A model generated the notes under the pieces. The model made no database searches. It saw nothing but the letters and a program-made list of their open reading frames with translations, and was not told the DNA's origin. This document shows, one piece after another, positions 9,076 to 18,241 of a stretch of 64,000 nt of DNA (its first letter is position 1; every line of letters starts with the position of its first letter). The DNA is from JAMQKA01 sp043951865 (GTDB lineage: Bacteria; Bacteroidota; Rhodothermia; Balneolales; Balneolaceae), in NCBI RefSeq assembly GCF_043951865.1, contig NZ_JBINJF010000019.1:1-64000 (forward strand), written 5' to 3'. The position numbers and the translations under genes are program-made.

Positions 9076-9660
9076 ATGACCTCCAACGCCCGAGACTATA
9101 TCTACATTTATGACGAGGAGAGTCATAAAATTATCGTAATTGACGGGGAAACCGGCGAAGAGATCGACCAGAAAGAGGATCGCGTCACCTCCCTGCTCCG
9201 GTATTTCAGTGAGGAGGGAGAAACTGCCAAACTGCGCAAGTTTGCCATATGGTGTGCCCACCAAACCAACAGGGAGCTAAAACCGATCCAGGCGAAAATG
9301 CTTGACCTTGCAGAAAAGGCGGTCTACGGCAAGGCTGACACCCCGCAACTCGAAACCCTTTACCAAAAGACCGAGGGCACGGCTGTTGCCACCAACACGG
9401 TAGGGCTGCAGCACGGGTCTACGAACGCCCCGGCATTTCTGGCCACCCGTGAGTGTGTCAATCCGGATCCCTATCAGGGGGCGCTGCAGGCAGCGCGCTT
9501 TCACCGTCTCTGGGCCGACCTCGTTGCCCGGGAGACCTCAGATGAGGAGAGTGCCCAAAAGAGCTATCTCAGAGAGATGGAGGTAAGCGCCGCGGAACAA
9601 ACCATCCAAAACACCGAGCAGAAACAGATTGACCGGCTGCTGGACCTGATGAATGAGTGA
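9076..9660 (+). CDS. Hypothetical soluble protein, 194 aa
   Basis: I do not recognise this protein. It is acidic and soluble, with no signal peptide or membrane helix. The N-terminal third (DYIYIYDEESHKIIVID) looks like beta-strand structure. The rest is helical, with a Glu/Gln-rich C-terminus (AEQTIQNTEQKQIDRLLDLMNE) that may form a coiled coil. The middle holds ATRECVNPDPYQGALQAARF, which may be a conserved functional patch. Good codon composition throughout and an in-frame start after a long non-coding gap support a real gene. No operon partner within 1 kb. Confidence 0.72.
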   Translation: MTSNARDYIYIYDEESHKIIVIDGETGEEIDQKEDRVTSLLRYFSEEGETAKLRKFAIWCAHQTNRELKPIQAKMLDLAEKAVYGKADTPQLETLYQKTEGTAVATNTVGLQHGSTNAPAFLATRECVNPDPYQGALQAARFHRLWADLVARETSDEESAQKSYLREMEVSAAEQTIQNTEQKQIDRLLDLMNE

Positions 9661-10627
9661 ACCCTCGATCCTCCTTCTCGCAGTTGAACAGCAGAAAATG
9701 TAACGTCGGCCCGAGTCAAATACTTTTGAAGGCAGAATCCTGCATCCGAGAAAATTATTTTATTTTTTAATAAGGTCTGGTATACACTGAAAATGGAATT
9801 CCGCCTGAAAAAAAGCTGAGAATTTGACAACTTTTTGCTGCACAGATGACCGTATCCTCTTCTAAAACAAAATAAAACAACATCTTACGCAAAAATTAAT
9901 AGCTTTTTAAAAAGCAATTATTAAATTGTAACAACTTCAACCCCGATAAGCTCTTGAACTGTGGTAAATTGCAGAGATAATGTGATACGGGAACGGTTGA
10001 GAGACATGTTGAGATATTCGCTGTATTTGAGGAACCTTTGCAGAACCTGCTATTTTGTTGGGAGGTAGTTGTACTACCGCGACCTTATTGATCTTTTAAC
10101 GGGAGTACAATCCCTCAGACCAGGGAATTGAGGGTTTTGCAAAGCCCTCTTTAAAATTTTCATCTTGATACATTATCGACAGAGGTGACGGGCCCATATT
10201 AATATGGGTGGGTATCGAGGGACAAAAATTATACGAGTCTCCGCGAGTAAACAGCACTGCCCTTCGTGAATATTCGGGTGGATTTGTCTCATTCGCGTTT
10301 GGAAACACTCAACTTTTGGGATATGCAATATAGTTAACAGGAGAGCTTTGCAGGCATCAAGCATCATTCAATGAAGGGATCGAAAGGGATGAAATACAAC
10401 ATACCAGGATTAACATTGATGCCCCGCATTTCAGCGGATTCACATGAGTGGAGTGCGAGGTGTCTGCACATGCCTGTTTCCGGTGCCAGGGATCAAGATC
10501 AAAGCCGAATCGAACTCCCCGTTGGAACGCGTCCCATTTTTGATCGCCCTGATCCCCTCCCTGCATGCTTCAAACCATTTCTTTTACCTGTTACCAGCTA
10601 ACAAAAATCGAAATTTGCGAGAATTTT
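9661..10627. other. Nearly 1 kb intergenic region before the lipid cluster
   Basis: Holds repeat element II copy 2 (10029-10149) and an AT-rich stretch (9750-9930). Frames at 10096-10601 are short, overlap one another and lack family features. The promoter of the downstream cluster presumably lies in 10300-10620, but no box is clear. Confidence 0.55.
10029..10149 (+). repeat. Repeat element II, copy 2 (partner 3917-4036)
   Basis: 121 bases, better preserved at the right end than copy 1: GAGGGTTTTGCAAAGCCCTC closes it. The left end GAGGAACCTTTGCAGAACC is an imperfect inverted complement of that end. An internal palindrome GGTAGTTGTACTACC (10074-10088 region) lies after the left arm. The architecture suggests a non-autonomous mobile or structured repeat. 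No coding capacity. Confidence 0.7.
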
Positions 10628-12394
10628 ATGGACAACAAAAATACAGAATCCGGGTCCCCAAACAGCTTGGATTCCTTTGAACGGATGGACATGGTCGACT
10701 GGTACAGCCCCGCCCAGCTTGCCTCAACGGGAATGAGGGCGGTTGTATCCGCCGTATTTGGAGACTATGCCGACAAACGGGAAATCCAGGCCGCCCTGGA
10801 ACGGAACCAAAAGGCGATGAAACCGTTTGATTTCTCCGAACGAAGCGAGCTTTGGATGGACTACGTTTCTGATCTGGGGTCGGGCTGGGATTCAACCTAC
10901 AGTGTGGCTTACCTGCTGGGGCGCGAGTCGCTGTCAGCGGCAGACCGGCAAGGAAACAAGCATCATCTCAAACGAGGAAATATACTGGTAATGGGGGGCG
11001 ACGAAGTGTATCCCACGGCCACTCCCCTGGAATATAAAAACCGGCTGGTGGGGCCCTACACCTCGTCCCTGTCTTATGTCGATAAAACCGATGACCCTCC
11101 CACCCTTTTTGCAATCCCAGGCAATCACGACTGGTACGACGGGCTTTCCAGCTTTCTTAAACTGTTTTGCCAGCAGCGCTGGATCGGCGGCTGGCAGACG
11201 CGACAGACACGGAGCTATTTCGCAGCAAAGCTCCCTCACAACTGGTGGCTTTGGGGCATCGACATCCAGCTTAGCGCCGATATTGACAAACCCCAGATCG
11301 ACTATTTTGACGAGATGCACAAGCAGGCTTCCAAAGGCGACCGAATTATTTTATGTACCTCAGAGCCGGTCTGGGTATACCAGGAATACCAGCCGGATGA
11401 CAAACCGTACCGCAACCTCCGTTTTTTTACCAGCCGCTACACTAAAAAGAAAGAGAAAAAGCTGAATTTTCGGCTGATGCTCACCGGCGACATGCATCAC
11501 TACACCAGTTTTAAAAATACTGAAAAGGATCCGCCAGACTGGAAAATAACGGCCGGCGGAGGAGGGGCGTTTGCCCATCCCACCCACCAGGTGCCCGACC
11601 AGCTAAACCTGGAGGAAGGAACATATGAAAAGAGTGCAGCCTTCCCGGATGAAAGTGAATCGCGGCGAATGGCGCTGAATAATCTCAAATTTCCCTTTAT
11701 AAACCTGAGGTTCGGAGCGCTGTTTGGATTTGTTTATATGCTCTTCGGTTGGATTATCGGGACCTCCGGCACCGGATCGGCCTCTGTTATGCATACGTGG
11801 GCCGCAACAGGACTGACTGAATGGGCCCGGGTTTGCAGTTCAACAGCCACCCTCCTGGCGGGAAGCCCCGGTCTGTCCCTGCTGTTATTGCTGCTTTTTT
11901 CCGGAATCCTTGCTTTCGCAGATACCAAACGCAAAAAGCCGGCTGCCTCCTGGATTGCGGGCCTCATGCACGGGGCACTGCAGGTTGTGCTGCTTATTTC
12001 AGCAGTATGGCTCACTTACTACCTTGTTTTTGGGGTGGGCGGGTTTTTACCCGATACCGTTTCTGGCATTGGATTAAGCGCCCTGGCGCTCCTGGTTTTC
12101 GGATGGCTTTTCAGCGGATTTGCGATGGGATTCTACCTGATGAGCACCACCCTGCTGCTGAAGACCCACGAAACGGAGGCTTTTTCCTCATTCCGGGGAG
12201 AAAATCACAAGAATTTTGTACGTCTCCATCTGAGTGACGAGGGCCTTACCCTCTACCCAATAAAAATTCCCCGGGCATACAAACACTGGGTAAAAGCAGA
12301 GGGAGACCTCAGAAAAGGCGCCCCGCGGTATGTGCCCAGGGCTGGAGACCATTTGGAATACGGGCTTATTGAAGATCCGATTGTCATCAAATAA
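10628..12394 (+). CDS. Metallophosphoesterase with C-terminal membrane helices
   Basis: A 588-residue protein. An N-terminal calcineurin-like phosphoesterase domain (about residues 50-350) shows SDLGSG in place of the usual D-x-H block, then GGDEVYP, GNHDWYDG (165-172) and LTGDMHHY, the metal-binding blocks of the family. It is followed by four or five hydrophobic helices (about 360-520) and a cytosolic tail. I start at ATG 10628 (MDNKNTESG), because an upstream in-frame ATG at 10565 would add 21 residues of unlike composition. It opens the same-strand cluster, 19 bases before the GMC oxidoreductase start. A phosphodiester or phosphomonoester in lipid or headgroup metabolism is a plausible substrate, by context only. 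Confidence 0.85.
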   Translation: MDNKNTESGSPNSLDSFERMDMVDWYSPAQLASTGMRAVVSAVFGDYADKREIQAALERNQKAMKPFDFSERSELWMDYVSDLGSGWDSTYSVAYLLGRESLSAADRQGNKHHLKRGNILVMGGDEVYPTATPLEYKNRLVGPYTSSLSYVDKTDDPPTLFAIPGNHDWYDGLSSFLKLFCQQRWIGGWQTRQTRSYFAAKLPHNWWLWGIDIQLSADIDKPQIDYFDEMHKQASKGDRIILCTSEPVWVYQEYQPDDKPYRNLRFFTSRYTKKKEKKLNFRLMLTGDMHHYTSFKNTEKDPPDWKITAGGGGAFAHPTHQVPDQLNLEEGTYEKSAAFPDESESRRMALNNLKFPFINLRFGALFGFVYMLFGWIIGTSGTGSASVMHTWAATGLTEWARVCSSTATLLAGSPGLSLLLLLLFSGILAFADTKRKKPAASWIAGLMHGALQVVLLISAVWLTYYLVFGVGGFLPDTVSGIGLSALALLVFGWLFSGFAMGFYLMSTTLLLKTHETEAFSSFRGENHKNFVRLHLSDEGLTLYPIKIPRAYKHWVKAEGDLRKGAPRYVPRAGDHLEYGLIEDPIVIK

Positions 12395-12413
12395 CATGAA
12401 TACGGAGGTTGCC

Positions 12414-14744
12414 ATGCAACGTTTGTCCTTACCCATCGAAAATATAAAAGAACATTACGAAGTCGTTGTAATTGGTTCGGGCTATGGCGGCAGCATCAGC
12501 GCCTCACGGGTAGCACGGGCGGGGCGTTCGGTGTGCCTGCTGGAGAAAGGGCGTGAAATCCATCCCGGCGACTATCCCGACCATGAAACCGAGGCTCACA
12601 AGGAGATGCAGATGGATATCGAAGGTGATCATATCGGAGCGGAGACGGGATTGTACGACTTTCGTTTTAACGAGGATATCAACGTATTCCAGGGATGTGG
12701 CCTCGGGGGCACCTCCCTGGTAAACGCAAATGTTTCCCTCCCTCCCGAAGATTGGGTGTTGGACCGCGAGGAGTGGCCGGAAGCGCTTCGAAATGACCGC
12801 CAGACCCTTGTGGAGTGCCAGGAGCTGGCCCGCCAGATGCTGCAGCCCGTGCCCTACCCTGACGATTGGCCTACGCCCGCCAAGCTCAAGGCGATGGAGA
12901 TCTCTTCGACAGAGTGGGAGGGCGACCCATTTTACCGCCCCCCCATTAACGTCAGGTTCGAGGATGGAAAGAACGCCGCGGGTGTCCACCAAAACGCCTG
13001 CACCGGGTGCGGCGACTGCGTTACGGGTTGTAATTACTCCGCCAAAAACACCACACTGATGAACTACCTGCCCGACGCCAGGCGGCACGGGGCGGAAATT
13101 TTCACCCAGACCGCCGTCGATCGGCTGGAGCGCAGCGAAGAAAACTGGATTGTGCGGTACCGGTCCATGGATACGGGGCAGGAAAAGTTCGGTGGCCCCA
13201 CCAGCTTTGTGACGGCAGATATCGTTATTTTGGCGGCCGGAACACTGGGGACGACCGAGATCCTGCTGCGCTCAAAAGAGGAGGGACTCCCCCTCTCCGA
13301 CCTGCTGGGCAGGCGGTTTACCGGCAACGGGGATTTCCTGGGATTCGGGTATAACAATGACGTCCGGGCCAACGCCATCGGGATGGGGCACAAAGAGCCC
13401 GATCCCCAAGATCCGGTCGGTCCCTGCATTACCGGTATTATCGACCTGCGGGATGAACAGTACACCAACGGCAAACCGACCGACGGAATGGTCATTGAGG
13501 AAGGCGTCATACCGGGGGCACTGTCTGCCTTTGTGCCGTGGCTGCTCTCATTTGCATCAAAATTTACCGGGGACGACACCGACAGCGGATTTCGCGATTT
13601 CCTGAGGGAACTGTGGCGCCGGCTGGGCTCACTTCTCGGGGGCGCCTATCGCGGGGCCGCCGAGCACACCATGACCTATCTCGTAATGACGCATGACGAC
13701 GGGCAGGGGAAGCTCTTCATGAAAGATGGGCGCATTCGGATTGACTGGGACGAAGTAGGCCATCAAAGTATCTTCCAAAAAGTCAGTGATAACCTGCGCA
13801 AGGTCACCGATCTGCTGGGAGGGACCTATATCAAGAATCCAACCTGGAATAAGCTCTTCAGGCACCGGCTGACCACCGTCCACCCGCTGGGGGGCTGCAT
13901 CATGGGTGAAGATGCCGGCAGCGGGGTCGTCAATCACAAGGGACAGCTGTTCAGGGGAGCTGACGGCACCGAGGTCTATGAAAACCTGTATGTCAGTGAC
14001 GGCTCCATCATCCCGCGCACCCTGGGAGTCAACCCCCTGCTGACCATCTCGGCGCTGGCTGAACGAAACTGCGTATACATGGCCCGCGATCGCGGCTGGG
14101 AGATCGACTACCACCTGGATGGCGCCTACCAGCAGCAACAGGAACACCAGGAGCCCGGTATCCAGTTTACGGAGCGGATGAGCGGTTACATAGCAAAAGG
14201 GGCGGAAAGCTACGAGGCGGGTTATGAAAAGGGTAAAGCCGGTCAATCTCCCTTCGCCTTTATACTGACCATCCGTTCAAACGACATTGAACAGATGTTG
14301 GAGAACCCCGATCACCCGGCCAATATGTTCGGATCGGTACAGGCCCCCGCCCTTTCCGAGGATGATCTCTCGGTTTCGGCGGGCACCTTCAACCTGTTTG
14401 TAGAAGATCCAGAAGATGAAGACACCCGGTATATGCGGTACCGGATGAAGCTTCGGTCGGAGGAGGGCGAAATCTACTATTTTGAGGGCCATAAAACGAT
14501 TCACGACGACCCGGGATTCGATATCTGGAAAGATACCACTACCCTTTTTATCACCGTGTATGACGGCCCTGATGCCGAGGCGCCGGTCTGGGGCAAAGGA
14601 ATGCTCAGGATCAAGCCCGATGACTTTCGCAAACAGATCGGAACAGTCCAGGTCACCGGAGTATCACGCAACATCGAAAAACTGAAGTACCAGGGTAAAT
14701 TCCTGAAATTTTTCTCTGAACATATTGTCGACGTATATCTCTGA
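12414..14744 (+). CDS. GMC oxidoreductase, cholesterol-oxidase-like, with extra C-terminal module
   Basis: A 776-residue flavoprotein of the glucose-methanol-choline superfamily, closest in style to cholesterol oxidase. It should oxidise an alcohol, perhaps a sterol or polycyclic lipid alcohol, using FAD. The dinucleotide fold GSGYGGS is at residues 21-27, the second FAD block CGLGGTSLVNANV at 95-107, and the C-terminal active-site block HPLGGC has His at 490. Between them a cysteine row C196-x2-C199-x2-C202-x3-C206 has ferredoxin spacing; iron-sulfur binding is unproven. Residues ~600-776 form a module also found at the C-terminus of the patatin gene at 18242 (GTFNLFVE, DDPGFD.W.DTTTL). Start ATG 12414 follows GGAGG by 7 bases. 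No signal peptide is seen, so it is probably cytosolic or membrane-associated. Confidence 0.88.
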   Translation: MQRLSLPIENIKEHYEVVVIGSGYGGSISASRVARAGRSVCLLEKGREIHPGDYPDHETEAHKEMQMDIEGDHIGAETGLYDFRFNEDINVFQGCGLGGTSLVNANVSLPPEDWVLDREEWPEALRNDRQTLVECQELARQMLQPVPYPDDWPTPAKLKAMEISSTEWEGDPFYRPPINVRFEDGKNAAGVHQNACTGCGDCVTGCNYSAKNTTLMNYLPDARRHGAEIFTQTAVDRLERSEENWIVRYRSMDTGQEKFGGPTSFVTADIVILAAGTLGTTEILLRSKEEGLPLSDLLGRRFTGNGDFLGFGYNNDVRANAIGMGHKEPDPQDPVGPCITGIIDLRDEQYTNGKPTDGMVIEEGVIPGALSAFVPWLLSFASKFTGDDTDSGFRDFLRELWRRLGSLLGGAYRGAAEHTMTYLVMTHDDGQGKLFMKDGRIRIDWDEVGHQSIFQKVSDNLRKVTDLLGGTYIKNPTWNKLFRHRLTTVHPLGGCIMGEDAGSGVVNHKGQLFRGADGTEVYENLYVSDGSIIPRTLGVNPLLTISALAERNCVYMARDRGWEIDYHLDGAYQQQQEHQEPGIQFTERMSGYIAKGAESYEAGYEKGKAGQSPFAFILTIRSNDIEQMLENPDHPANMFGSVQAPALSEDDLSVSAGTFNLFVEDPEDEDTRYMRYRMKLRSEEGEIYYFEGHKTIHDDPGFDIWKDTTTLFITVYDGPDAEAPVWGKGMLRIKPDDFRKQIGTVQVTGVSRNIEKLKYQGKFLKFFSEHIVDVYL

Positions 14745-14763
14745 CCAACAGCGAGGGTTTGCT

Positions 14764-15792
14764 ATGGAATCGAAATACATGGAACGTACGATCCCTTTCC
14801 GGGCCGGCGACGGCTTGCAATGTAATCTGGTGAATGTAAAAGGGGAAGAACGTCCTCCCAGGGGGCCGGTCTTGGTGGTTCACGGGGCCGGCGTTCGGGC
14901 CAATATCTTCAGGGCGCCGGTAAAGACCAACTTTGTGGACTATCTGGTTCAACAGGGATATGACGTGTGGCTGGAAAACTGGCGGGCCAGTATCGATATC
15001 GGTCCGAACGAGTGGGATCTGGACCAGGCGGCTCAGCATGACCACCCCGAAGCGGTAAAAAAAGTGGTGGAAGAGACCGGCTACGACGAGATCAAGGCGG
15101 TAATACACTGCCAGGGCTCCACCAGCTTTATGATGTCGGCCGTGGCGGGTCTGGTGCCACAGGTCAGCACCGTTGTCAGCAATGCGGTTTCTCTTCACCC
15201 GGTGGTTCCCGACTTTTCCAGGTTCAAGCTCAGCGTGGCGCTCCCCCTGGTGGCGCTGGGTACCAAATATCTGAATCCCCAGTGGGGCAACAGGGCCAGC
15301 GGGATCTTTCCCAAGATCATTCGCACTCTTGTGGAAGCCACGCACCACGAATGTGACAACGGGGTGTGTAAGCAGGTCAGTTTTACCTACGGCAGCGGCT
15401 TTCCCGCACTGTGGAAGCATGAAAACCTGAATGACGCCACCCATGAGTGGCTCAAACAGGAGTTTGCCGAAGTACCGATCCGTTTTTTTAACCATATCAA
15501 AAAGTGTATCAGGCAGGGACACCTGGTGGCCTTCCAGGACGATGGGGAGCTGCCGGACGACTACACCGCCCGACCGCCCGACACCGGAGCTCGCTTCGCC
15601 TTTTTTGCAGGCGAAGAAAACCTCTGCTTTTTACCCGAAAGCCAGGTCCGCACCCACAAGTACTTTGAACAACGGGAGCCCGGGCGCCATGCCCTGCACG
15701 TACTGCCGAAATACAGCCACCTTGATGTTTTTATGGGGCAAAATGCCGCTGAGGATGTTTTCCCGCTGATTGTGGAAGAGCTTGAAAAATAA
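14764..15792 (+). CDS. Alpha/beta hydrolase with Cys at the nucleophile position
   Basis: A 342-residue alpha/beta hydrolase. The oxyanion strand VLVVHGAG appears near residue 40 and the nucleophile elbow reads IHCQGS, so Cys116 stands where Ser is usual, as in dienelactone hydrolase. A likely catalytic His is in YSHLDVF (H319). The Asp of the triad is not assigned. Start ATG 14764 has GAGGG 7 bases upstream and lies 20 bases after the GMC stop, so the pair is co-transcribed. From memory, in some bacteria a related hydrolase is fused to the GMC oxidoreductase, which supports a joint pathway. The substrate is unknown; an ester or lactone made by the oxidase is a reasonable guess. Confidence 0.83.
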   Translation: MESKYMERTIPFRAGDGLQCNLVNVKGEERPPRGPVLVVHGAGVRANIFRAPVKTNFVDYLVQQGYDVWLENWRASIDIGPNEWDLDQAAQHDHPEAVKKVVEETGYDEIKAVIHCQGSTSFMMSAVAGLVPQVSTVVSNAVSLHPVVPDFSRFKLSVALPLVALGTKYLNPQWGNRASGIFPKIIRTLVEATHHECDNGVCKQVSFTYGSGFPALWKHENLNDATHEWLKQEFAEVPIRFFNHIKKCIRQGHLVAFQDDGELPDDYTARPPDTGARFAFFAGEENLCFLPESQVRTHKYFEQREPGRHALHVLPKYSHLDVFMGQNAAEDVFPLIVEELEK

Positions 15793-15816
15793 CCTGAAAA
15801 AAAGAGGACTTATTAA

Positions 15817-16704
15817 ATGGGAGTACCCAAAAGGATAAAACGATATGAAGGCCAGCACGCCCTTGTCGACGGCATCCCTTATGTAATGCCGATCAATTGC
15901 GTGGATTCACCGGCCCTGTTCGCCGGGTTTCAAATTAATGCCGACAAGGCCCGGGCTTTTCTGCCCGGTAATGAACTTCATCCCTTTCGGTTGTGGAATG
16001 GGAAAGGGCTCCTGCTGATTACCGTCATAAACTACCTGGAAACCAGCATCGGCAAATATATCGAATTCAGCGTTGCGATCGCCTGCACTCACGGCCGCAA
16101 GCCCGCCCCCCGTCTGCTGCCCGGACTGATGATGGGTTTTTACGGGACCGGTCAGTATGTCGTCGACCTGCCGGTCAGTTCCGAGATTTCGGTCAAGGGA
16201 GGAAAAGGGATCTGGGGCATGCCCAAACACCAGGCCAACCTGGATTACGAGATAACCGATGATACCGTAAGCAGCCAGTACGAGAAAGACGGGCAGTTTG
16301 CAATGCGGATCGAAATCGACCGGCCTTCCCGTGCATGGATCCCGTTCAATATCGGGGCCACCAACTATTGCCAGTTCCGAAACATGCTGTTCGCCTCCTA
16401 CATCTACTTCAAGGGGAAAGCGGGATTTCACCTGTTCAACAGTGCGAACGCGCGCCTTTACATCGGTGACCATCCCCGGACAGCCCCCCTCCGGGAGCTC
16501 GAAATCGACGGGGATGCGATTTTAACCGCGTTTATCCCGGAAGCCAACGGCATCCTGGACGATCATTTTGACACCTGGTTTTTAACGTATGATGAGGCCC
16601 CGGAAACCATGCCGGAAGGAATGGAGAGCGTAGTCGACCTGGGATTGAGCGAAGAGTGGCTGGCGTCTCCCTCAATCACTGACTACCAACAGTTCAAAAT
16701 CTGA
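15817..16704 (+). CDS. Acetoacetate decarboxylase family protein
   Basis: A 295-residue member of the acetoacetate decarboxylase (ADC) fold family. The block KGGKGIWGMPKHQA carries the presumed Schiff-base lysine, K137, in the place of the family's E-P-K-K motif. The neighbouring lysine that lowers its pKa is replaced by His138 and the preceding Glu by Met, so the reaction may not be classical decarboxylation. Enzymes of this fold also do aldolase-dehydratase and other Schiff-base chemistry. AGAGG about 8 bases before ATG 15817 supports the start. It sits 24 bases after the hydrolase and is surely in the same operon. Cytosolic; no signal peptide. Confidence 0.84.
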   Translation: MGVPKRIKRYEGQHALVDGIPYVMPINCVDSPALFAGFQINADKARAFLPGNELHPFRLWNGKGLLLITVINYLETSIGKYIEFSVAIACTHGRKPAPRLLPGLMMGFYGTGQYVVDLPVSSEISVKGGKGIWGMPKHQANLDYEITDDTVSSQYEKDGQFAMRIEIDRPSRAWIPFNIGATNYCQFRNMLFASYIYFKGKAGFHLFNSANARLYIGDHPRTAPLRELEIDGDAILTAFIPEANGILDDHFDTWFLTYDEAPETMPEGMESVVDLGLSEEWLASPSITDYQQFKI

Positions 16705-16840
16705 TATGTCATTCATGTTAGCGAATCTTCCAGGTTCACGCCTGTGAATAAAAATATCGGATTTCTAACCCGGCAACGGCAAGCCCACAGGATTTTACCG
16801 TCTTCTAACTCTTTCGTTAATCACGCAAACAGGAGCAGCC

Positions 16841-17314
16841 ATGAAAAAATTATTACTCAAAATTAACAAGGGCATTTTATTTGCCTGTGTATCCATGTAT
16901 TTCGGAACGGGATGGTCGCTCGTCTTTTTCCAGTTTCCCTCTGCAGAAGGACTTACGCCCGACACCTACTACGAACAGTTTGTCCCGCAAGTCACGCGAG
17001 CCACTGATTTTTTTACCATTATGACGATGGTGATGATGGTTTCGGCCGTCATCATGATTATTGAGCACTGGAAATCGGTAAAAAAATGGTTTCCAATTGG
17101 CGTTTTGGTCGGCGTTGTTGTCGCCACGCTGCTAACCATGCTCTACATCTTCCCCTATAACGAACGCATGGCGGAGGGCATTTCCCAGATGGCCGAACTG
17201 CAGGAGGTGCTTGGAAAGTGGATGCGCCTGAATGTGGTCAGAGTCTCCATATGGACCGTGGAATGGTTGTGCATGCTGCTTTATTTCCTGATCGACTTCA
17301 ACGAAGATCGTTAG
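16841..17314 (+). CDS. Four-helix membrane protein, DUF1772-like
   Basis: A 157-residue protein with four hydrophobic helices (about residues 10-28, 55-75, 84-103 and 128-150). The loop after helix 3 reads FPYNERM and the last helix is preceded by GKWMRLNVVRVSIW. The P-x-N plus W-x2-x-N-x2-R arrangement resembles DUF1772/anthrone-oxygenase-like proteins, some of which act on polycyclic ketones. That resemblance is by eye and modest. It lies 136 bases after the ADC-like gene on the same strand, with a GGAG Shine-Dalgarno (16830-16833) before ATG 16841. Likely part of the cluster. Confidence 0.7.
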   Translation: MKKLLLKINKGILFACVSMYFGTGWSLVFFQFPSAEGLTPDTYYEQFVPQVTRATDFFTIMTMVMMVSAVIMIIEHWKSVKKWFPIGVLVGVVVATLLTMLYIFPYNERMAEGISQMAELQEVLGKWMRLNVVRVSIWTVEWLCMLLYFLIDFNEDR

Positions 17315-17379
17315 CCCGAATTGCTTATCGCCAACACTGATATTCCAGGGTGTGATAATGCGGAAAGCCAGATGATATC

Positions 17380-17823
17380 ATGAAATTTGCCGCCTTTTTT
17401 TTCTTCTATTGCTATATCGGGCTGGTCCTGGCTGCCGGTTTTTGGGGAGCGTTCCTGGGAGCCGACTTTGATCACCAGATGCTGTTCAAGCTGGATACCG
17501 GTACTCTTTCGGAATACTCGCGAACCAACATGCTCAGCCAGTACCGTTTTTTAAGGGCAATGGAGTTTGGATACGGCCTGTTCGCCATCACGTTCAGGAA
17601 GGAAATCTTTTCCGTCAAAAAATTTAACCGGCTGTATCTTGTCATCATGCTGGCGGGCGTACTGGCCCGCATCGTTTCACTGGTGGATGAAGGCTCTCCC
17701 TCGGCCCTGTTCTGGTTCTTCCTGGCCTTCGAATCTCTCGGCGTGGTGATTATCTATATTTATTTCAACCAGAAAAAGAAACCTGAAACAGCAGAGCACA
17801 CGCACAGAAAAATCAATAGATAA
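17380..17823 (+). CDS. Four-helix membrane protein, DUF4345-like
   Basis: A 147-residue membrane protein with four predicted helices and a charged C-terminal tail (QKKKPETAEHTHRKINR). The pattern N-x-LSQYRFLRAMEFGYGL in helix 2 and ARIVSLVDEG before helix 4 fits DUF4345-type proteins, whose function is unknown. It is flanked on the same strand by two other small membrane genes, 65 bases after the first and 15 before the next, so the three were probably recruited together. It may form a membrane complex or a carrier for the enzymes of the cluster, which is speculation. Confidence 0.68.
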   Translation: MKFAAFFFFYCYIGLVLAAGFWGAFLGADFDHQMLFKLDTGTLSEYSRTNMLSQYRFLRAMEFGYGLFAITFRKEIFSVKKFNRLYLVIMLAGVLARIVSLVDEGSPSALFWFFLAFESLGVVIIYIYFNQKKKPETAEHTHRKINR

Positions 17824-17838
17824 CAAATCTTCAAACCC

Positions 17839-18222
17839 ATGGCCTATCGCAATTACCTGAAACTAATTCTCAAAATTATCGCCCTGGTTACTGTTGCCAG
17901 CGGGCTCGTACAGATGTTTATTCCCGATTTTGTACTGGGGATTATCGGCGGTGAAATAACCGCTTCCACCCTCCACTTCTTTGGAATCGTCGGCATGTTT
18001 ATGGTCTTTTTCGGCGGACTCCTGTTTCACGCACTCAGCGTAAACAGGCCCCTCCCCGTGGCGATTCTCTGGTGCGGATTCCAAAAATTTGGGGCGGCGG
18101 TGGCCGTGGGCCTGGGGGTCGGGCGTGGACTTTTTTCATGGCTGGCCCTGGGCGTGGCGGGTTTCGACCTGCTCTCGGGCGTGCTGATCATGATTCACTG
18201 GTATTCGATCAAGAACCGTTAA
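17839..18222 (+). CDS. Small four-helix membrane protein in the lipid cluster
   Basis: A 127-residue protein that is almost entirely hydrophobic, with four helices (about residues 7-28, 43-68, 75-95 and 97-122) and a short basic C-terminus (HWYSIKNR). No catalytic motif is visible. It sits 15 bases after the DUF4345-like gene and 19 bases before the patatin gene, so co-expression is nearly certain. The three adjacent small membrane proteins are of similar size and topology but do not align well to each other by eye, so I do not call them tandem duplicates. Confidence 0.68.
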   Translation: MAYRNYLKLILKIIALVTVASGLVQMFIPDFVLGIIGGEITASTLHFFGIVGMFMVFFGGLLFHALSVNRPLPVAILWCGFQKFGAAVAVGLGVGRGLFSWLALGVAGFDLLSGVLIMIHWYSIKNR

Positions 18223-18241
18223 CCTGAATGCAAAGGCCGAT

